NCBI GenBank assembly: GCA_028673005.1
Contig: CM054117.1
Location: 372,001-436,000, forward strand
Source of the DNA: Tanypteryx hageni
Lineage: Eukaryota > Arthropoda > Insecta > Odonata > Petaluridae
Length of the DNA: 64,000 nucleotides
Direction of reading: 5' to 3'
Shown: positions 25,067 to 33,429 of the stretch, one piece after another
Layout: each line of letters begins with the position of its first letter
Numbering within the stretch: the stretch's first letter is position 1
Translations under genes and position numbers: made by a program
Notes under the pieces: model-generated
What the model saw: the letters and a program-made list of their open reading frames with translations, nothing else
Told to the model about the DNA's origin: nothing
Database searches by the model: none

Positions 25067-25869
25067 TTGAGTTTTCTTTTAGACACAGGGGCTGACGTCA
25101 GTTTAGTTAAAATGAATGCTCTTCGGAGAGGAACGGAATATTTCCCTGATGATAATACGCTATTAAAAGGGATCACTGAGGGTCACGTAAAGACGAAAGG
25201 GATAGTGGACCTTAGCTTAAGCGCGAAAGGGAAAACAGCGAAGTTGAGTTTTCAACTAGTGAATGATTCAAGACTTTCACTAGAATTCGACGGAATAATG
25301 GGAAGAGATTTGTTGGAAGAGCTTGGAGCCGTAATCTATTATGAGCAAAGACAGGTTTATATGAGGGGATTGGTTTTAAAATTTGATGCTAAAGAAGATT
25401 CCAAGGATGACTCACCAAAAGAGGCCACAATAAAGGTCCCGGCCCGATGTAAATGCATTGTGGAAATTCCCACGGAAAGCAAAGGAGAAGGGATATTAGG
25501 AAATACAGAACTAGATCGCGGAGTCTGCCTCGCGGGATCCTTAACGATCGGAAGAGGGGGGAAATGCATAGCCAGCGTGGTAAATACCACGGAATAGGAG
25601 GTTGGAATAAATATTTCTCCAAGAAAATTAGAGGAACTTATTCCCGGGGAAATTGAGAGTGCCGTAAAGTCTAATAACCGCGTTCCGCAGAGAAATTATT
25701 TAAAAGATTTCCTGCGCGTCGACCATTTGAGCAAGAAAGAGAAGGAAGATTTTTTGATCTATGCAAAAAATATCGTGAGATATTTTACTTACCTGGGGAC
25801 TCCTTAACCTGCACTACGGCTACTTTACATGATATTCCGACGCCGTCGCGGGAAAATTTCAACGCGAAG
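25067..25869 (+). pseudogene. Gypsy A protease and start of pol
   Basis: LLDTGADVSLVK near the start is the retroviral-type aspartic protease active site, and IMGRDLLEELG near 25300 is its flap/ILG-like distal motif. The frame ends at 25597; pol-type linker sequence continues in other frames (PGEIESAVKSNNRVPQRNY and a LTCTTATLHDIPTPS stretch). It runs to 25869, where the virus-like element is inserted. Frame changes after 25597 break the polyprotein. Confidence 0.8.
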
Positions 25870-25874
25870 TACTA

Positions 25875-26412
25875 TGGAATTATATGTCCTGGGCCCCCCC
25901 CCCACCACAAATTTTATTGCATTATTGCAGCCGCCATCTTGGATTTATGACGTCACATCCGGTCACGTGACCAACCTGTGGCGCCACCACTCGGAGAAAG
26001 TTGGAACTAAGAACAAGTGCCGTTCGAAAAGCAATGTTGTCAAGTGAGTTTCGATATATCGAACAGTTCAGTGTTGCCAAAAACTAGTGAATCGCAAAAG
26101 CGCATTCATGTTGAAAAATTGAATGGCGTAAATAAGCACTGTGGCAGTTGATGACTGCTTTGCGAAATTGCATGGGGTGGCATCATTGTGGAGGAAAATA
26201 TTGAACGAATACGAAATAAGTAACTTTTTATATTGTTGTCCGAATAGCTCAGTGGGTAGAGCTGCGACATTAAGATTCAAAGGCCCAGGGTTCAAATCCC
26301 TGTTAGGACAATTTTTTTCAGGTTTTACGCGAAATATGTAGACTTGCTTTTGTGAATATTAACACGGAAAGGTGTAACATTCAAGGGGTGAAATAAAAAA
26401 CATAGGTATAGG
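25875..26412 (+). repeat. Left terminal inverted repeat of the virus-like element
   Basis: The sequence matches the reverse complement of 31575-32086. Identity is high over the outer 440 bases and then diverges, with GGGGTGAAATAAAAA as a last shared phrase. It contains a C10 homopolymer near 25894, GACGTCACATCCGGTCACGTGACC-like CRE/E-box palindromes (TGACGTCA-like at about 25949, CACGTG at about 25964) and a tRNA-like gene. Confidence 0.9.
26238..26310 (+). tRNA. tRNA-like gene in left TIR
   Basis: The acceptor GTCCGAA pairs with TTAGGAC except for one G-A mismatch. The D arm is GCTC-AGTGGGTA-GAGC and also supplies an A box; the T arm is CAGGG-TTCAAAT-CCCTG and supplies a consensus B box (GGTTCAAATCC). 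The total is 73 nt with discriminator A and no encoded CCA. In the anticodon position the loop ATTAAGA would give UAA with U33, but the anticodon stem (GCGAC/TTCAA) barely pairs and there is no long leucine variable arm. A T7 run follows at about 26313, a good RNA polymerase III terminator. It may be a true tRNA, a pseudogene, or a tRNA-like element gene. Confidence 0.65.
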
Positions 26413-26417
26413 TTAAC

Positions 26418-27201
26418 TCAAGTATTTATTGACATTTGTTTACAATTTTCAATCACATTCTGTTCTTTTAAATAAAAAAAATCGTGCTCTTCTTTAGGAT
26501 CGTCACCTTTTTCCCATGAATATATGCTCACACCACATTTACAGCATACGGTGATGTCCTCATAACCAGTAAAAATAAATCCTAAATTAGCCATTTTGGT
26601 AATATTTAAAAATATCTTTTTTGGGAAAATCGTTAAACGTTATAAATCTAACATGTTCCCTATCTAAATTAACATTGCTCTGAAACCATTTCCTTAGTGA
26701 TTCACAATTGTTCGTTGCACAAATGACTTCACCATTTGTATGTTGAGGTAGCATGCAATATCTACCCATTGATGGTAGTTGTTTAATCGAGGGGCATCCG
26801 AAAACTTGTACATCGATGACTTAGTTTCCCAAAAGTGAGGAAAGGAATTTAACTTTTTGTAATCCCTTTACAAAGATTAAATGATAGTTTGAAATGTATT
26901 TGTTTAAAACTCGTTGGAAATCCTCATGATGAACTTCCCCATCATATAATGCAATTCTGTGATGATTATGAGCTAACCAAGTGTTTTCTCGTTTTAGTGA
27001 CAAATCCTTTGGGCAGTCAAAAACCCACGATTGAGAGCAATTGCGATCGGTATCACAAATTGCAAGTTCTCTGACTACGAATTCATTACAGCTATTGAGA
27101 TACGCTTGAAAATCCACTATACATTTACTCAATCGGAGGACTTTAAATGGAATACGGTTTACGGGAGTTTTACTTCCATCGCCAGGGACCGACTCCATCA
27201 C
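26418..27201 (-). pseudogene. Nuclease-like protein running into a BIR (IAP-type) domain
   Basis: On the minus strand an N-terminal region (27201-26821) contains CIVDFQAY, FVVRELAI, ENTWLAHNHH and LIFVKGLQKVKFL. After a single in-frame TAA at 26821-26823 the same frame continues VIDVQVFGCPSIKQLP and ATNNCESLRKWF to 26587. The layout recalls a DEDD-type RNase H-fold nuclease, but the DxE motif is DxQ here, so that is inference. The final segment, after a frame change at about 26595, reads MANLGFIFTGYEDI then CCKCGVSIYSWEKGDDPKEE and His: a BIR zinc-binding domain. CX2C and His are present, but the last Cys ligand position is Glu. BIR domains inhibit caspases in IAP proteins. The stop and the frameshift make it a pseudogene. 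Confidence 0.65.
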
Positions 27202-27322
27202 TCACACTCACGGTTTGCGAGGTCATTAAACCCAACGCCAGGGACCTAATCGACCACATACACAGAGATGAGCAGTTTACACGGTTTCAACCCGATCCCA
27301 GTGACTGTCACCTCTTTCACAT

Positions 27323-28056
27323 TCATCCGATAATTTTATCAGATAGCGAGCAATGTAAGGGAATTTCAAGTCTCAAACGTTCGTAGTCGAGTTTGCTCCC
27401 CTCAGGCTTTTCCAAGTTATCGACGTTTTCGATACCGATTACACCTGACACTTCAATAAACTGTTCGTAAAAATAGTCTACGTTTATCCGTTCGTTGTCT
27501 AGATTGTCAAAAGCCAGTGCTATACATTTCACACATAGTAACAAATTATTCCATTCCTCAGCATTCAAGGTCACCGAGCATTGATCACCTCTAATGAGCA
27601 CATGTTTTTTTCCAAAATAATTCACTAAACTCACGGGAAATTTGAGCGGAATCTTTTTTTGTCCCAAATTAAAATAATCAGATATAAATTTCTCTTGAGT
27701 AACAAATTCACACCAATCGGTATAGTTTAGTTCAACCGATCCCTTGTTCACTTGAGTTAACTGTACGATCACTTCACAGAATCTCTCAGGATCGAAACCG
27801 ATGCTGACAATTCTTGTTTTAGCAGAGTTCAAGAAAAACACAGTTTCTAGTAGCAACTGGGTGGCACCACACACTTTCTTCTTCTTCTTCTGCACAGTTT
27901 TCGGCTGTCTGTTAGATTTTGAAGTGGGTGATGTTTGCAGACTTGATGGAGGTGAGGGTCGCTTCTCGGGGGTTTCCAGACCGGATGGTGGTGGCCGTGA
28001 AGATACCGTCTGCGTTTAGGAAGGATGGGAGACTCTGCACTTGCTGGTTTCTGCAT
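27323..28056 (-). pseudogene. Unidentified element protein, possible tandem PC4-like ssDNA-binding domains
   Basis: The frame 27895-27323 has no ATG at its start and extends open upstream to about 28014. A candidate ATG at 28056 lies in another frame, so one frameshift near 28000 is likely. The N-terminus is Pro/Ser-rich, then a lysine cluster (QKKKKKV). The body repeats a pattern twice: VELNYTDWCEFV and VTLNAEEWNNLL, each after beta-rich sequence and before a helix-like stretch. This recalls the PC4 coactivator motif (a strand ending in SLNxxxWxxL followed by a helix). PC4 folds bind single-stranded DNA. I do not recognise a closer homologue, so the function is inferred. Confidence 0.4.
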
Positions 28057-28097
28057 GGCAACTGATAATAACTAGGTGGAATGCCTGGATATATGCT

Positions 28098-28602
28098 TTA
28101 GGAGGAGGCGGAAGGGAGTGAGGAGGTGGAACATTCGACATTGGTCGAACAAGGATCTACGTCGACCTTCAAGGTTAGGAATTTCAGCCAATGAAATAAG
28201 CAGTACGCATTTCTTAATGCGCAGTCACTTTTGCGTAAGCGGTGGCACGGATTCAAGCAGGAAATGGAGGGGAAGGAAAGGTCATCTGGTGAAGGGCAAT
28301 CTAAATCTTTCCTCATGCTTATGAAAGTGCGTCCGGTGAGGTCAGAGAGGAAGCTACATTTTTCCTCGTCCTTAATGATAGTTTCCAGGCAGGAGAGCAG
28401 CTCGGTGTAGGGAATGAATCCGTTTGCGAACGATGTCTCGTTACACAGGAGAACGTTGCTCGATTTCGCCTTCCTGCCTCCACCGATCCATTTGTTCGGA
28501 CTTTGGAAGCTGCACCAAAAGACTCTCGGAATCCACCTCCACCGCAGCCAATTCTTTCACTCTTCGGTCCGAGCCCCACTCTAAGTCGATGATGAGCCGC
28601 AT
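28098..28602 (-). pseudogene. Second nuclease-like paralogue of the virus-like element, no BIR
   Basis: Starting at ATG 28602, the minus strand reads MRLIIDLEWGSDRRVKELA, then EQMDRWRQEGEIE. A frame change near 28440 leads to ANGFIPYTELLSC, then LDCPSPDDLSF and SDCALRNAYCLFHWL, ending at 28098. The order (D-x-E strand, KELA, later CPS and C-A-L-R-N-A-Y) matches the gene at 26418-27201 (VRELA, GCPS, CATNNC), so the two are paralogues. Here the DxE of motif I is kept. A TATA-like AATAAATAG lies upstream at about 28655-28664. It may be a DEDD-like nuclease. The frameshift makes it a pseudogene here. Confidence 0.5.
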
Positions 28603-28728
28603 CTTGACAGTTTCGAGTCAGAATCTCGAATGATGACTATCGCGGATAGCGGTGCTATTTATTCTCGAACAGCAACTCTGCGACCAAGGATGGCAACGTC
28701 TTTCTTTCCTGGTGCTCCCAGACTCTAG

Positions 28729-29148
28729 TTAAAAGAGTTGAGCGACTCGACAGTCGTTGAATTGTGGGAGGGAAAATAGGTTGAGGTATTGGGTGAGGGT
28801 TTTACCAGTGGACTTGTAGAGTGCATAGAGACAACAGAATTCCACGCAAACGTCCGAACGAAAGCTCTAAAGTTGAACTGAATTTCGAGCGAGAGAGAAC
28901 GGTTCTAGAAATTTTGATATCGAATGGGCGAGTGGTGGATAACCATACGAATCGAAATATTCTGCCTTTTGCTTATTTAAAATGTGCACCGCGATCCAAT
29001 GGCTTCCCGGTCGAGTAGAAGCGTCTAAATTTATCACGTAGATTCCAGGCGAGGGTGAGGGTAAACTATCTGAAGGAAACACCCCACGAAACACTTTTCT
29101 CGTGCGTAGATCGCGACTAAGTAAGTTATATATATCTAACGTGTTCAT
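28729..29148 (-). pseudogene. Adenain-like cysteine protease, frameshifted
   Basis: The frame starts ATG at 29148, three bases after the stop of the capsid-like gene, suggesting one transcript. It contains FRGVFPSDSLP, the His motif GSHWIAVHI and the acidic motif EYFDSYGYPP. Its frame ends at 28867, and the C-terminal catalytic Cys region (VCVEFCCLYALY) lies in another frame ending at 28729. Adenain family (C5) proteases mature capsids and are typical of adenoviruses, Polintons and adintoviruses. The total of about 140 codons is shorter than usual. One frameshift near 28870 inactivates it. Confidence 0.75.
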
Positions 29149-29151
29149 CGC

Positions 29152-29902
29152 TTATGCAAAATTCGTGATGATGTTTCGACTTTTATCTATTTCCAAAGAG
29201 GCGTCGTATTCCGCGTAAACGATGCACGTTATGGTTTTTTCGAGCTGGTTATCGAAGCCAGCTTCGATTCTCACGGTACCCATATCCATCAAACCGACAT
29301 ATTCTTCGTTACCCGAACCGTCAGGTGTTAGATCGAAAGCTAAAATGAAATATCCATGTGCGAACATGTCCAAGGTTATTTGATTACCTTTATCACCGTG
29401 ATGCACGCCGATTCCCGAAAACATAGAACGGTATGCTTGCGTCCAGCATTTTTGATTGGTGAAATTTGTGGAAATGCCTTGCGGTGGCATTCGCTCACCG
29501 TTGACGATGAGAAAGAAACTAGCCAAAGAATAATGAGAGAACGCGAACGGATTTTTGTCCCTCCTTCCAACGTACGCATCGTTATCGACCATGCTGAAAA
29601 CTATTTTGTTCGGAAGCTGTCCTGTTATGACGTTATCTACAAAAATAGTTTGATTTCCTCGAGGGACGGTGAGCGTCTTAACTTCCACTCGCTTGAAAGG
29701 ATATATCGCGTTGCTTTGCTCCAACGCTCTGGAATGAGCCAATAAAATTGAGGGGTTTATATCGTTATGCTCGGCGTATAATGTAGCATCGAGAATTTTC
29801 AGCACGGAAGTACCCGCAGCATCCTCCTTGATGTAGAAACTCGGTTTTGCGAGCGTTAAGGTTTCGACGTTGATCTCTCGGGGAAACGGCTCTTGAAATT
29901 AG
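29152..29902 (-). pseudogene. F54H12.2-family protein, putative major capsid, N-terminally truncated
   Basis: The minus-strand frame is open from about 29902, with no ATG until well inside, and ends at 29152. Motifs such as NGERMPPQGIS, YRSMFSGIGVHHGDKG, YFILAFDLTPDGSG, TCIVYAEYDASLEIDKSRN match the C-terminal half of the protein family annotated in arthropods as F54H12.2-like. I recall that family as associated with Maverick/Polinton-type elements. A double jelly-roll capsid role is inference. About half the usual protein is missing, and a TATAAATA motif sits just upstream (29961-29968), so the 5' coding region seems deleted. Gene order capsid then protease fits the assignment. Confidence 0.7.
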
Positions 29903-29960
29903 CGTACGTTGATTATGGAATGAAACCAATAACTGATGACTTCTTAGATTCTTAGCACCT

Positions 29961-29968
29961 TATTTATA
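29961..29968 (-). promoter_or_regulatory. TATA-like box upstream of the capsid/protease genes
   Basis: TATAAATA on the minus strand, about 60 bases before the open capsid-like frame. It is correctly oriented to drive the minus-strand gene block. No initiator was identified. Confidence 0.4.
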
Positions 29969-30099
29969 CCAGTCTAAGGTCTATCCAACGCAGTATGACG
30001 CCGCCCTCCTACCCCAACACCTCGGCATTTAAGGTAGGTCAGATATGGTTTGCTAATACAATAGGATGTGAAATTCAACCCCCCCCCCCCTCCCTCCAC

Positions 30100-30410
30100 A
30101 CACGCGCGCGCTTTAGGTGAGTCATCCGCCTCTCCTTATTATTCTTAACCTGCTTTCCCTACACATCACCCAAGCGATTGAGACATGTCGTACATGGTTC
30201 GATAAGTATTTTATTCACGTACTCTCCCCACCCCCTCCCCTTCTCACATTTATGCGCTTTGGGTGTGTCATACGGGCTATGGCAGATAGATTATTCTTAA
30301 CCGGCTTTCCCTACACAACACCCAAGCGATTGAGACAAGTCGTACGTGATTTGATTAATGTGTTTTTCCACTACTCCCTCCCCTCACACTTCCGCGCCTT
30401 ATGTATATCA
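30100..30410. repeat. About 150-bp tandem repeats upstream of the rightward promoter
   Basis: The phrase ATTATTCTTAACCTGCTTTC with AAGCGATTGAGACATGTCGT recurs at about 30138 and 30289. A second phrase (CGCGCTTTAGGTGAGTCAT and variants) recurs near 30106, 30252 and 30394. The period is about 146-151 bases, with 2.5 copies. It lies between the divergent minus and plus gene blocks, so it could be an enhancer or replication region. No long protein there is convincing. Confidence 0.6.
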
Positions 30411-30437
30411 TACTGGATATCATACCAACTATTTCAG

Positions 30438-30445
30438 TATATAAG
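30438..30445 (+). promoter_or_regulatory. TATA box of the rightward virus-like gene
   Basis: TATATAAG, followed by CAGCGCG, about 78 bases upstream of the first GT-AG intron. Orientation and spacing suit transcription toward 31005. Confidence 0.45.
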
Positions 30446-30515
30446 CAGCGCGATTATCGTAGAAAATCACTCCTCTTCGACTACGAGTAAGAGCACCAAC
30501 AGCTGCAGATATTCG

Positions 30516-30836
30516 GTAAGCATAACATTCATTTCTTTTATAACTTTTTGATCACTTCTCCCTCTGAGAAAGCTTTGACTTTATTCTCGCGGATGGTCTA
30601 TTTTCTTTAGAATACCTTCAACTCCGCTACCACCACCATTACTGTCTCCGCCACCGTCTCCGCTACAGCAACAGATATTCCGTAAGCATAGCATTCATTT
30701 ATTTATAACTTTTTTCATCACTTCTCACTCTGGGAAAGCTTTGACATTACGCTCATGAATGGTCTCTTTTCTTTAGACAAATCCTCACCACCTTCGCCTA
30801 CTCCACTACCGCCGCCGCCACTCTCCGAATTTTACA
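30516..30836 (+). repeat. Duplicated exon-intron unit in the 5' leader
   Basis: Introns 30516-30610 and 30682-30776 are both 95 nt, are near copies (GTAAGCATARCATTCATTT through TTTTCTTTAG), and each follows an exon ending CAGATATTC. A third donor, GTGAGT, lies at 30837, and a TTTTTCCTTTTTAG acceptor ends at 31004 just before an ATG. Exons between them are rich in ACC/GCC/ACT triplets. A tandem duplication of one exon plus its intron is the simplest explanation. Confidence 0.6.
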
Positions 30837-31004
30837 GTGAGTAGTTATATTTGCCTAAATTATGTCTAGCTTGAATGGAAAAAGAATTATATGTATTTCG
30901 CTGTAAAGATAAATGTCCTCAGAGTTTACGTAAGTGCTTAAAGTTTATTAGGCTCTGTTCATATTAAAAAACTCATTGACTCATCAAACTTTTTTCCTTT
31001 TTAG

Positions 31005-31300
31005 ATGGAAGCAATTTCAACGAAACTTCTGATGAAAAACGGAACTATTACATTTATCAAAAAGGAAACATTAGAAGAGGATATCGTTTATAACATCGAA
31101 AAATTTGAGAAAATAAAAACTAAATATGGGGAGGCGTTGGTGGCGGTAATAACAACAGATAAAGACTGGGATTAAAAAAAAAGATTTTCCTACCTAACAA
31201 ATACAACATTTTAACTGGGGATGAAATACAAATTTATAACAATGCAAATGATAAAAAAAAAATTAATTTTAAAATTAATAAAAAATTAAATTTCCATTAA
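31005..31300 (+). pseudogene. Small rightward gene of the virus-like element, possible OB-fold protein
   Basis: ATG follows directly after a splice acceptor. The first 56 codons include LEEDIVYNIEKFEKIKTKYG and ALVAVITTD, then TAA at 31173 beside an A9 run. Past that run another frame continues IFLPNKYNILTGDEIQIYN to a stop at 31298-31300, which keeps the beta-strand pattern going. A one-base slip in the homopolymer is likely. Short proteins with a conserved TKYG phrase occur in related arthropod elements as I recall, and the strand pattern suggests an OB-like ssDNA-binding fold. Function is not established. Confidence 0.45.
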
Positions 31301-31574
31301 CAAAATACATTAATAAAATTAATGAACTCTTTCAATGTTGTTTCATTTTCATTAATTTTAAATCACCCCCATACCTGTTACCAATCGGAAAAAATTTTAA
31401 CTCGATTAAATACCACCGCCTCGGAAACTCAACGAATAAAGAAAATTGCCACCGAAAAGATATAACGATATATCCGACGAAGAGACAAGAATATATTTCT
31501 GGAAAGGAAAAATTCAGTTAGATAAAAAAGGATGTTTAATAATAAATGTTGAGTAATAAAAAATATAAATAAAT

Positions 31575-32086
31575 ATTTGTTAAGCTATACCATTGTTTTT
31601 ATTTCACCCCTTTTTCTGTCACACTTTTTCGTGTTAATTTATCTTAAAGTGTCCGAACAGGGATTTGAACCCTGGGCCTTTGAATCTTAATGTCGCAGCT
31701 CTACCCACTGAGCTATTCGGACATCAATATAAAAAGTTACTTATTTCGTATTCGTTCAATATTTTCCTCCACAATGATGCCACCCCATGCAATTTCGCAA
31801 AGCAGTCATCAACTGCCACAGTGCTTATTTACGCCATTCAATTTTTCAACATGAATGCGCTTTTGCGATTCACTAGTTTTTGGCAACACTGAACTGTTCG
31901 ATATATCGAAACTCACTTGACAACATTGCTTTTCGAACGGCACTTGTTCTTAGTTCCAACTTTCTCCGAGTGGTGGCGCCACAGGTTGGTCACGTGACCG
32001 GATGTGACGTCATAAATCCAAGATGGCGGCTGCAATAATGCAATAAAATTTGTGGTGGGGGGGGGGGCCCAGGACATATAATTCCA
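31575..32086 (-). repeat. Right terminal inverted repeat of the virus-like element
   Basis: Reverse complement of the left TIR, ending AATTCCA before TACTA. It has an 11-base G run (C10 in the left copy) and a few substitutions, mainly inside the inner 90 bases. It carries the second tRNA-like gene. Confidence 0.9.
31650..31722 (-). tRNA. tRNA-like gene in right TIR
   Basis: Inverted copy of the left TIR gene. Here the acceptor stem is perfect (GTCCGAA/TTCGGAC), the D arm, T arm, A box and B box are unchanged, and the anticodon arm shows the same weak pairing. Unlike the left copy there is no T4 run directly downstream on its strand (CTTTAAG only). Retention of a paired acceptor stem argues for recent function or recent TIR exchange. 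Confidence 0.65.
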
Positions 32087-32430
32087 TACTACTACGCGAT
32101 TAACACTCGCTCCTATCGAATTCCGGAAGCGCTAAAAGACGAAGTCCGTAGACAAACGCAAGAAATGCTCAAGGATGGGATTATCACGCAAAGTAAAAGT
32201 CCTTGGAACTCGCCGATATTAGTCGTCCCGAAGAAATCTGATGCCTCTGGACAGAAAAGGTGGAGAATAGTAGTAGATTACAGAAAGTTAAATGAAGCTA
32301 CTATCGAGGACGCATTCCTAACATCACCGAAATATTGGACCAACTGGGAAAATCAAGGTATTTTAGTACTCTAGACTTGGCAAATGGGTACCATCAAATC
32401 CCAATGAAACCTGAGGACCAATGTAAGACA
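32087..32430 (+). pseudogene. Gypsy A reverse transcriptase, N-terminal fragment
   Basis: The frame resumes Gypsy A pol after the virus-like element: INTRSYRIPEALKDEV, MLKDGIITQSKSPWNSPIL, RIVVDYRKLNEATIED, and after a frame change STLDLANGYHQIPMKPED. These are reverse transcriptase motifs 1-3 of Ty3/Gypsy elements. It ends at about 32430, where the LTR of Gypsy B begins, before the YXDD motif. Confidence 0.85.
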
Positions 32431-32811
32431 TGTGCCTTGGCAATGACAAACCGAGATCGTTGGTTCAACAAGGGCTGTATTTACTTCTTATGACACACAA
32501 TACCTATGCCAGGGATATGCGACTGCACTCCCGGATGGTCACGTTACAACTGCTTGCTCACTGAGAATCAAGAACATGGCAAAGTGGTAAAAAACAAACA
32601 AACATCGCCGCGCAACACAAACAAACAAAACATGAAATGCGGCCCTATACATAATAGTTAAAATACAATATGAATACATAACAACTCCTCCCCCTTTTAG
32701 CTTGAAGAGCCACACAATTTTATAAATTAGCATTAATTCATAATATAGCCAAAAACTAAATACATATCATGTTGCCTAATAAGCACTGCTCACAAAAAAT
32801 TAACCAAACTC

Positions 32812-33429
32812 TTAGGTCCAAGCAATATGGCACTTATAGTCCTTCAGGTATCCTGGAGCCCTCTTTATTCTCACTGATGCTCTTGTAGCCTGCTGCAGTG
32901 ATGATAAAGTTTCATCACTCTGGGCTGACATTGCGGCAGCAGATGATGGTTCACCATTATCTGAAGCACCAATGCTGGTAACACCTCGAGCATGATTTGT
33001 CTGCAATTCATTTGGAGGGATCTGCTCTCCTACTGGAACTTCAGGCATTGAGGGACTAACACTTTTTACAAAATTATCAAAAGGAAAAGGATAAAAAACA
33101 TTATTTGGATATGACACACTATCTCCAGAATCTTTAAAACTATCTGATGAGGAAGGGAGCACTGCTGATGTGTTACGATGCATCAACTGGTTTACATGGC
33201 GCCTTTCAGTTCTCCCATCTTCACATGCAACTTCAAAATTGCAGGGACCCTTGGCTGCTTTTATGTATCCCGGTAACCATAGCTTTCCACCTGCATAGCT
33301 ACGGAAATATACAGGACCTCCTTCTGCAAAAAATCTAAACTTATTAATTGGCATATTAACAGCATTTACGACTTTCTCCTCCCTCTCAGAAGATTTTAGC
33401 CATGCCGCTGGATGTAATTTATCCAGCAT
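32812..33429 (-). pseudogene. Gypsy B integrase C-terminal region
   Basis: Continues the integrase after a frame change at about 33430: TMLDKLHPAAW, then GGPVYFRSYAGGKLWLPGYI and RRHVNQLMHR, typical of the Gypsy integrase C-terminal domain, which binds DNA. The Ser/Pro-rich tail to 32812 is common in K02A2.6-like elements. Confidence 0.8.

Larger units (their letters stand above)
25875..32086. mobile_element. Virus-like element with long TIRs (Polinton/adintovirus-like), 6.2 kb
   Basis: The element is bounded by inverted repeats of about 0.5 kb starting TGGAATTATATGTCCTGGG. A 5-bp duplication, TACTA, lies at 25870-25874 and 32087-32091. Removing it rejoins the Gypsy A pol frame. It encodes, on the minus strand, a putative capsid fragment, an adenain-like protease, two nuclease-like paralogues and a possible ssDNA-binding protein. 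One small spliced gene lies on the + strand. Capsid plus adenain-type protease is the signature of Polinton/Maverick and adintovirus-like elements. No protein-primed polymerase, integrase or packaging ATPase was found, and most genes carry lesions. It appears to be a defective integrated copy. Confidence 0.8.

Noticed and set aside
26068..26295. 75-residue open frame present in both TIRs (also 31665-31892)
   Set aside because: It reads antisense through the tRNA-like gene. Conservation comes from the inverted repeat, not from protein coding.
29356..29745. 129-residue + strand frame over the capsid-like gene
   Set aside because: Shadow of the minus-strand F54H12.2-family frame, which has clear family motifs.
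30117..30551. 144-residue + strand frame in the virus-like element
   Set aside because: It crosses tandem repeats, a TATA box and a splice donor and has no recognisable domain, so it is more likely a chance frame in a regulatory region.
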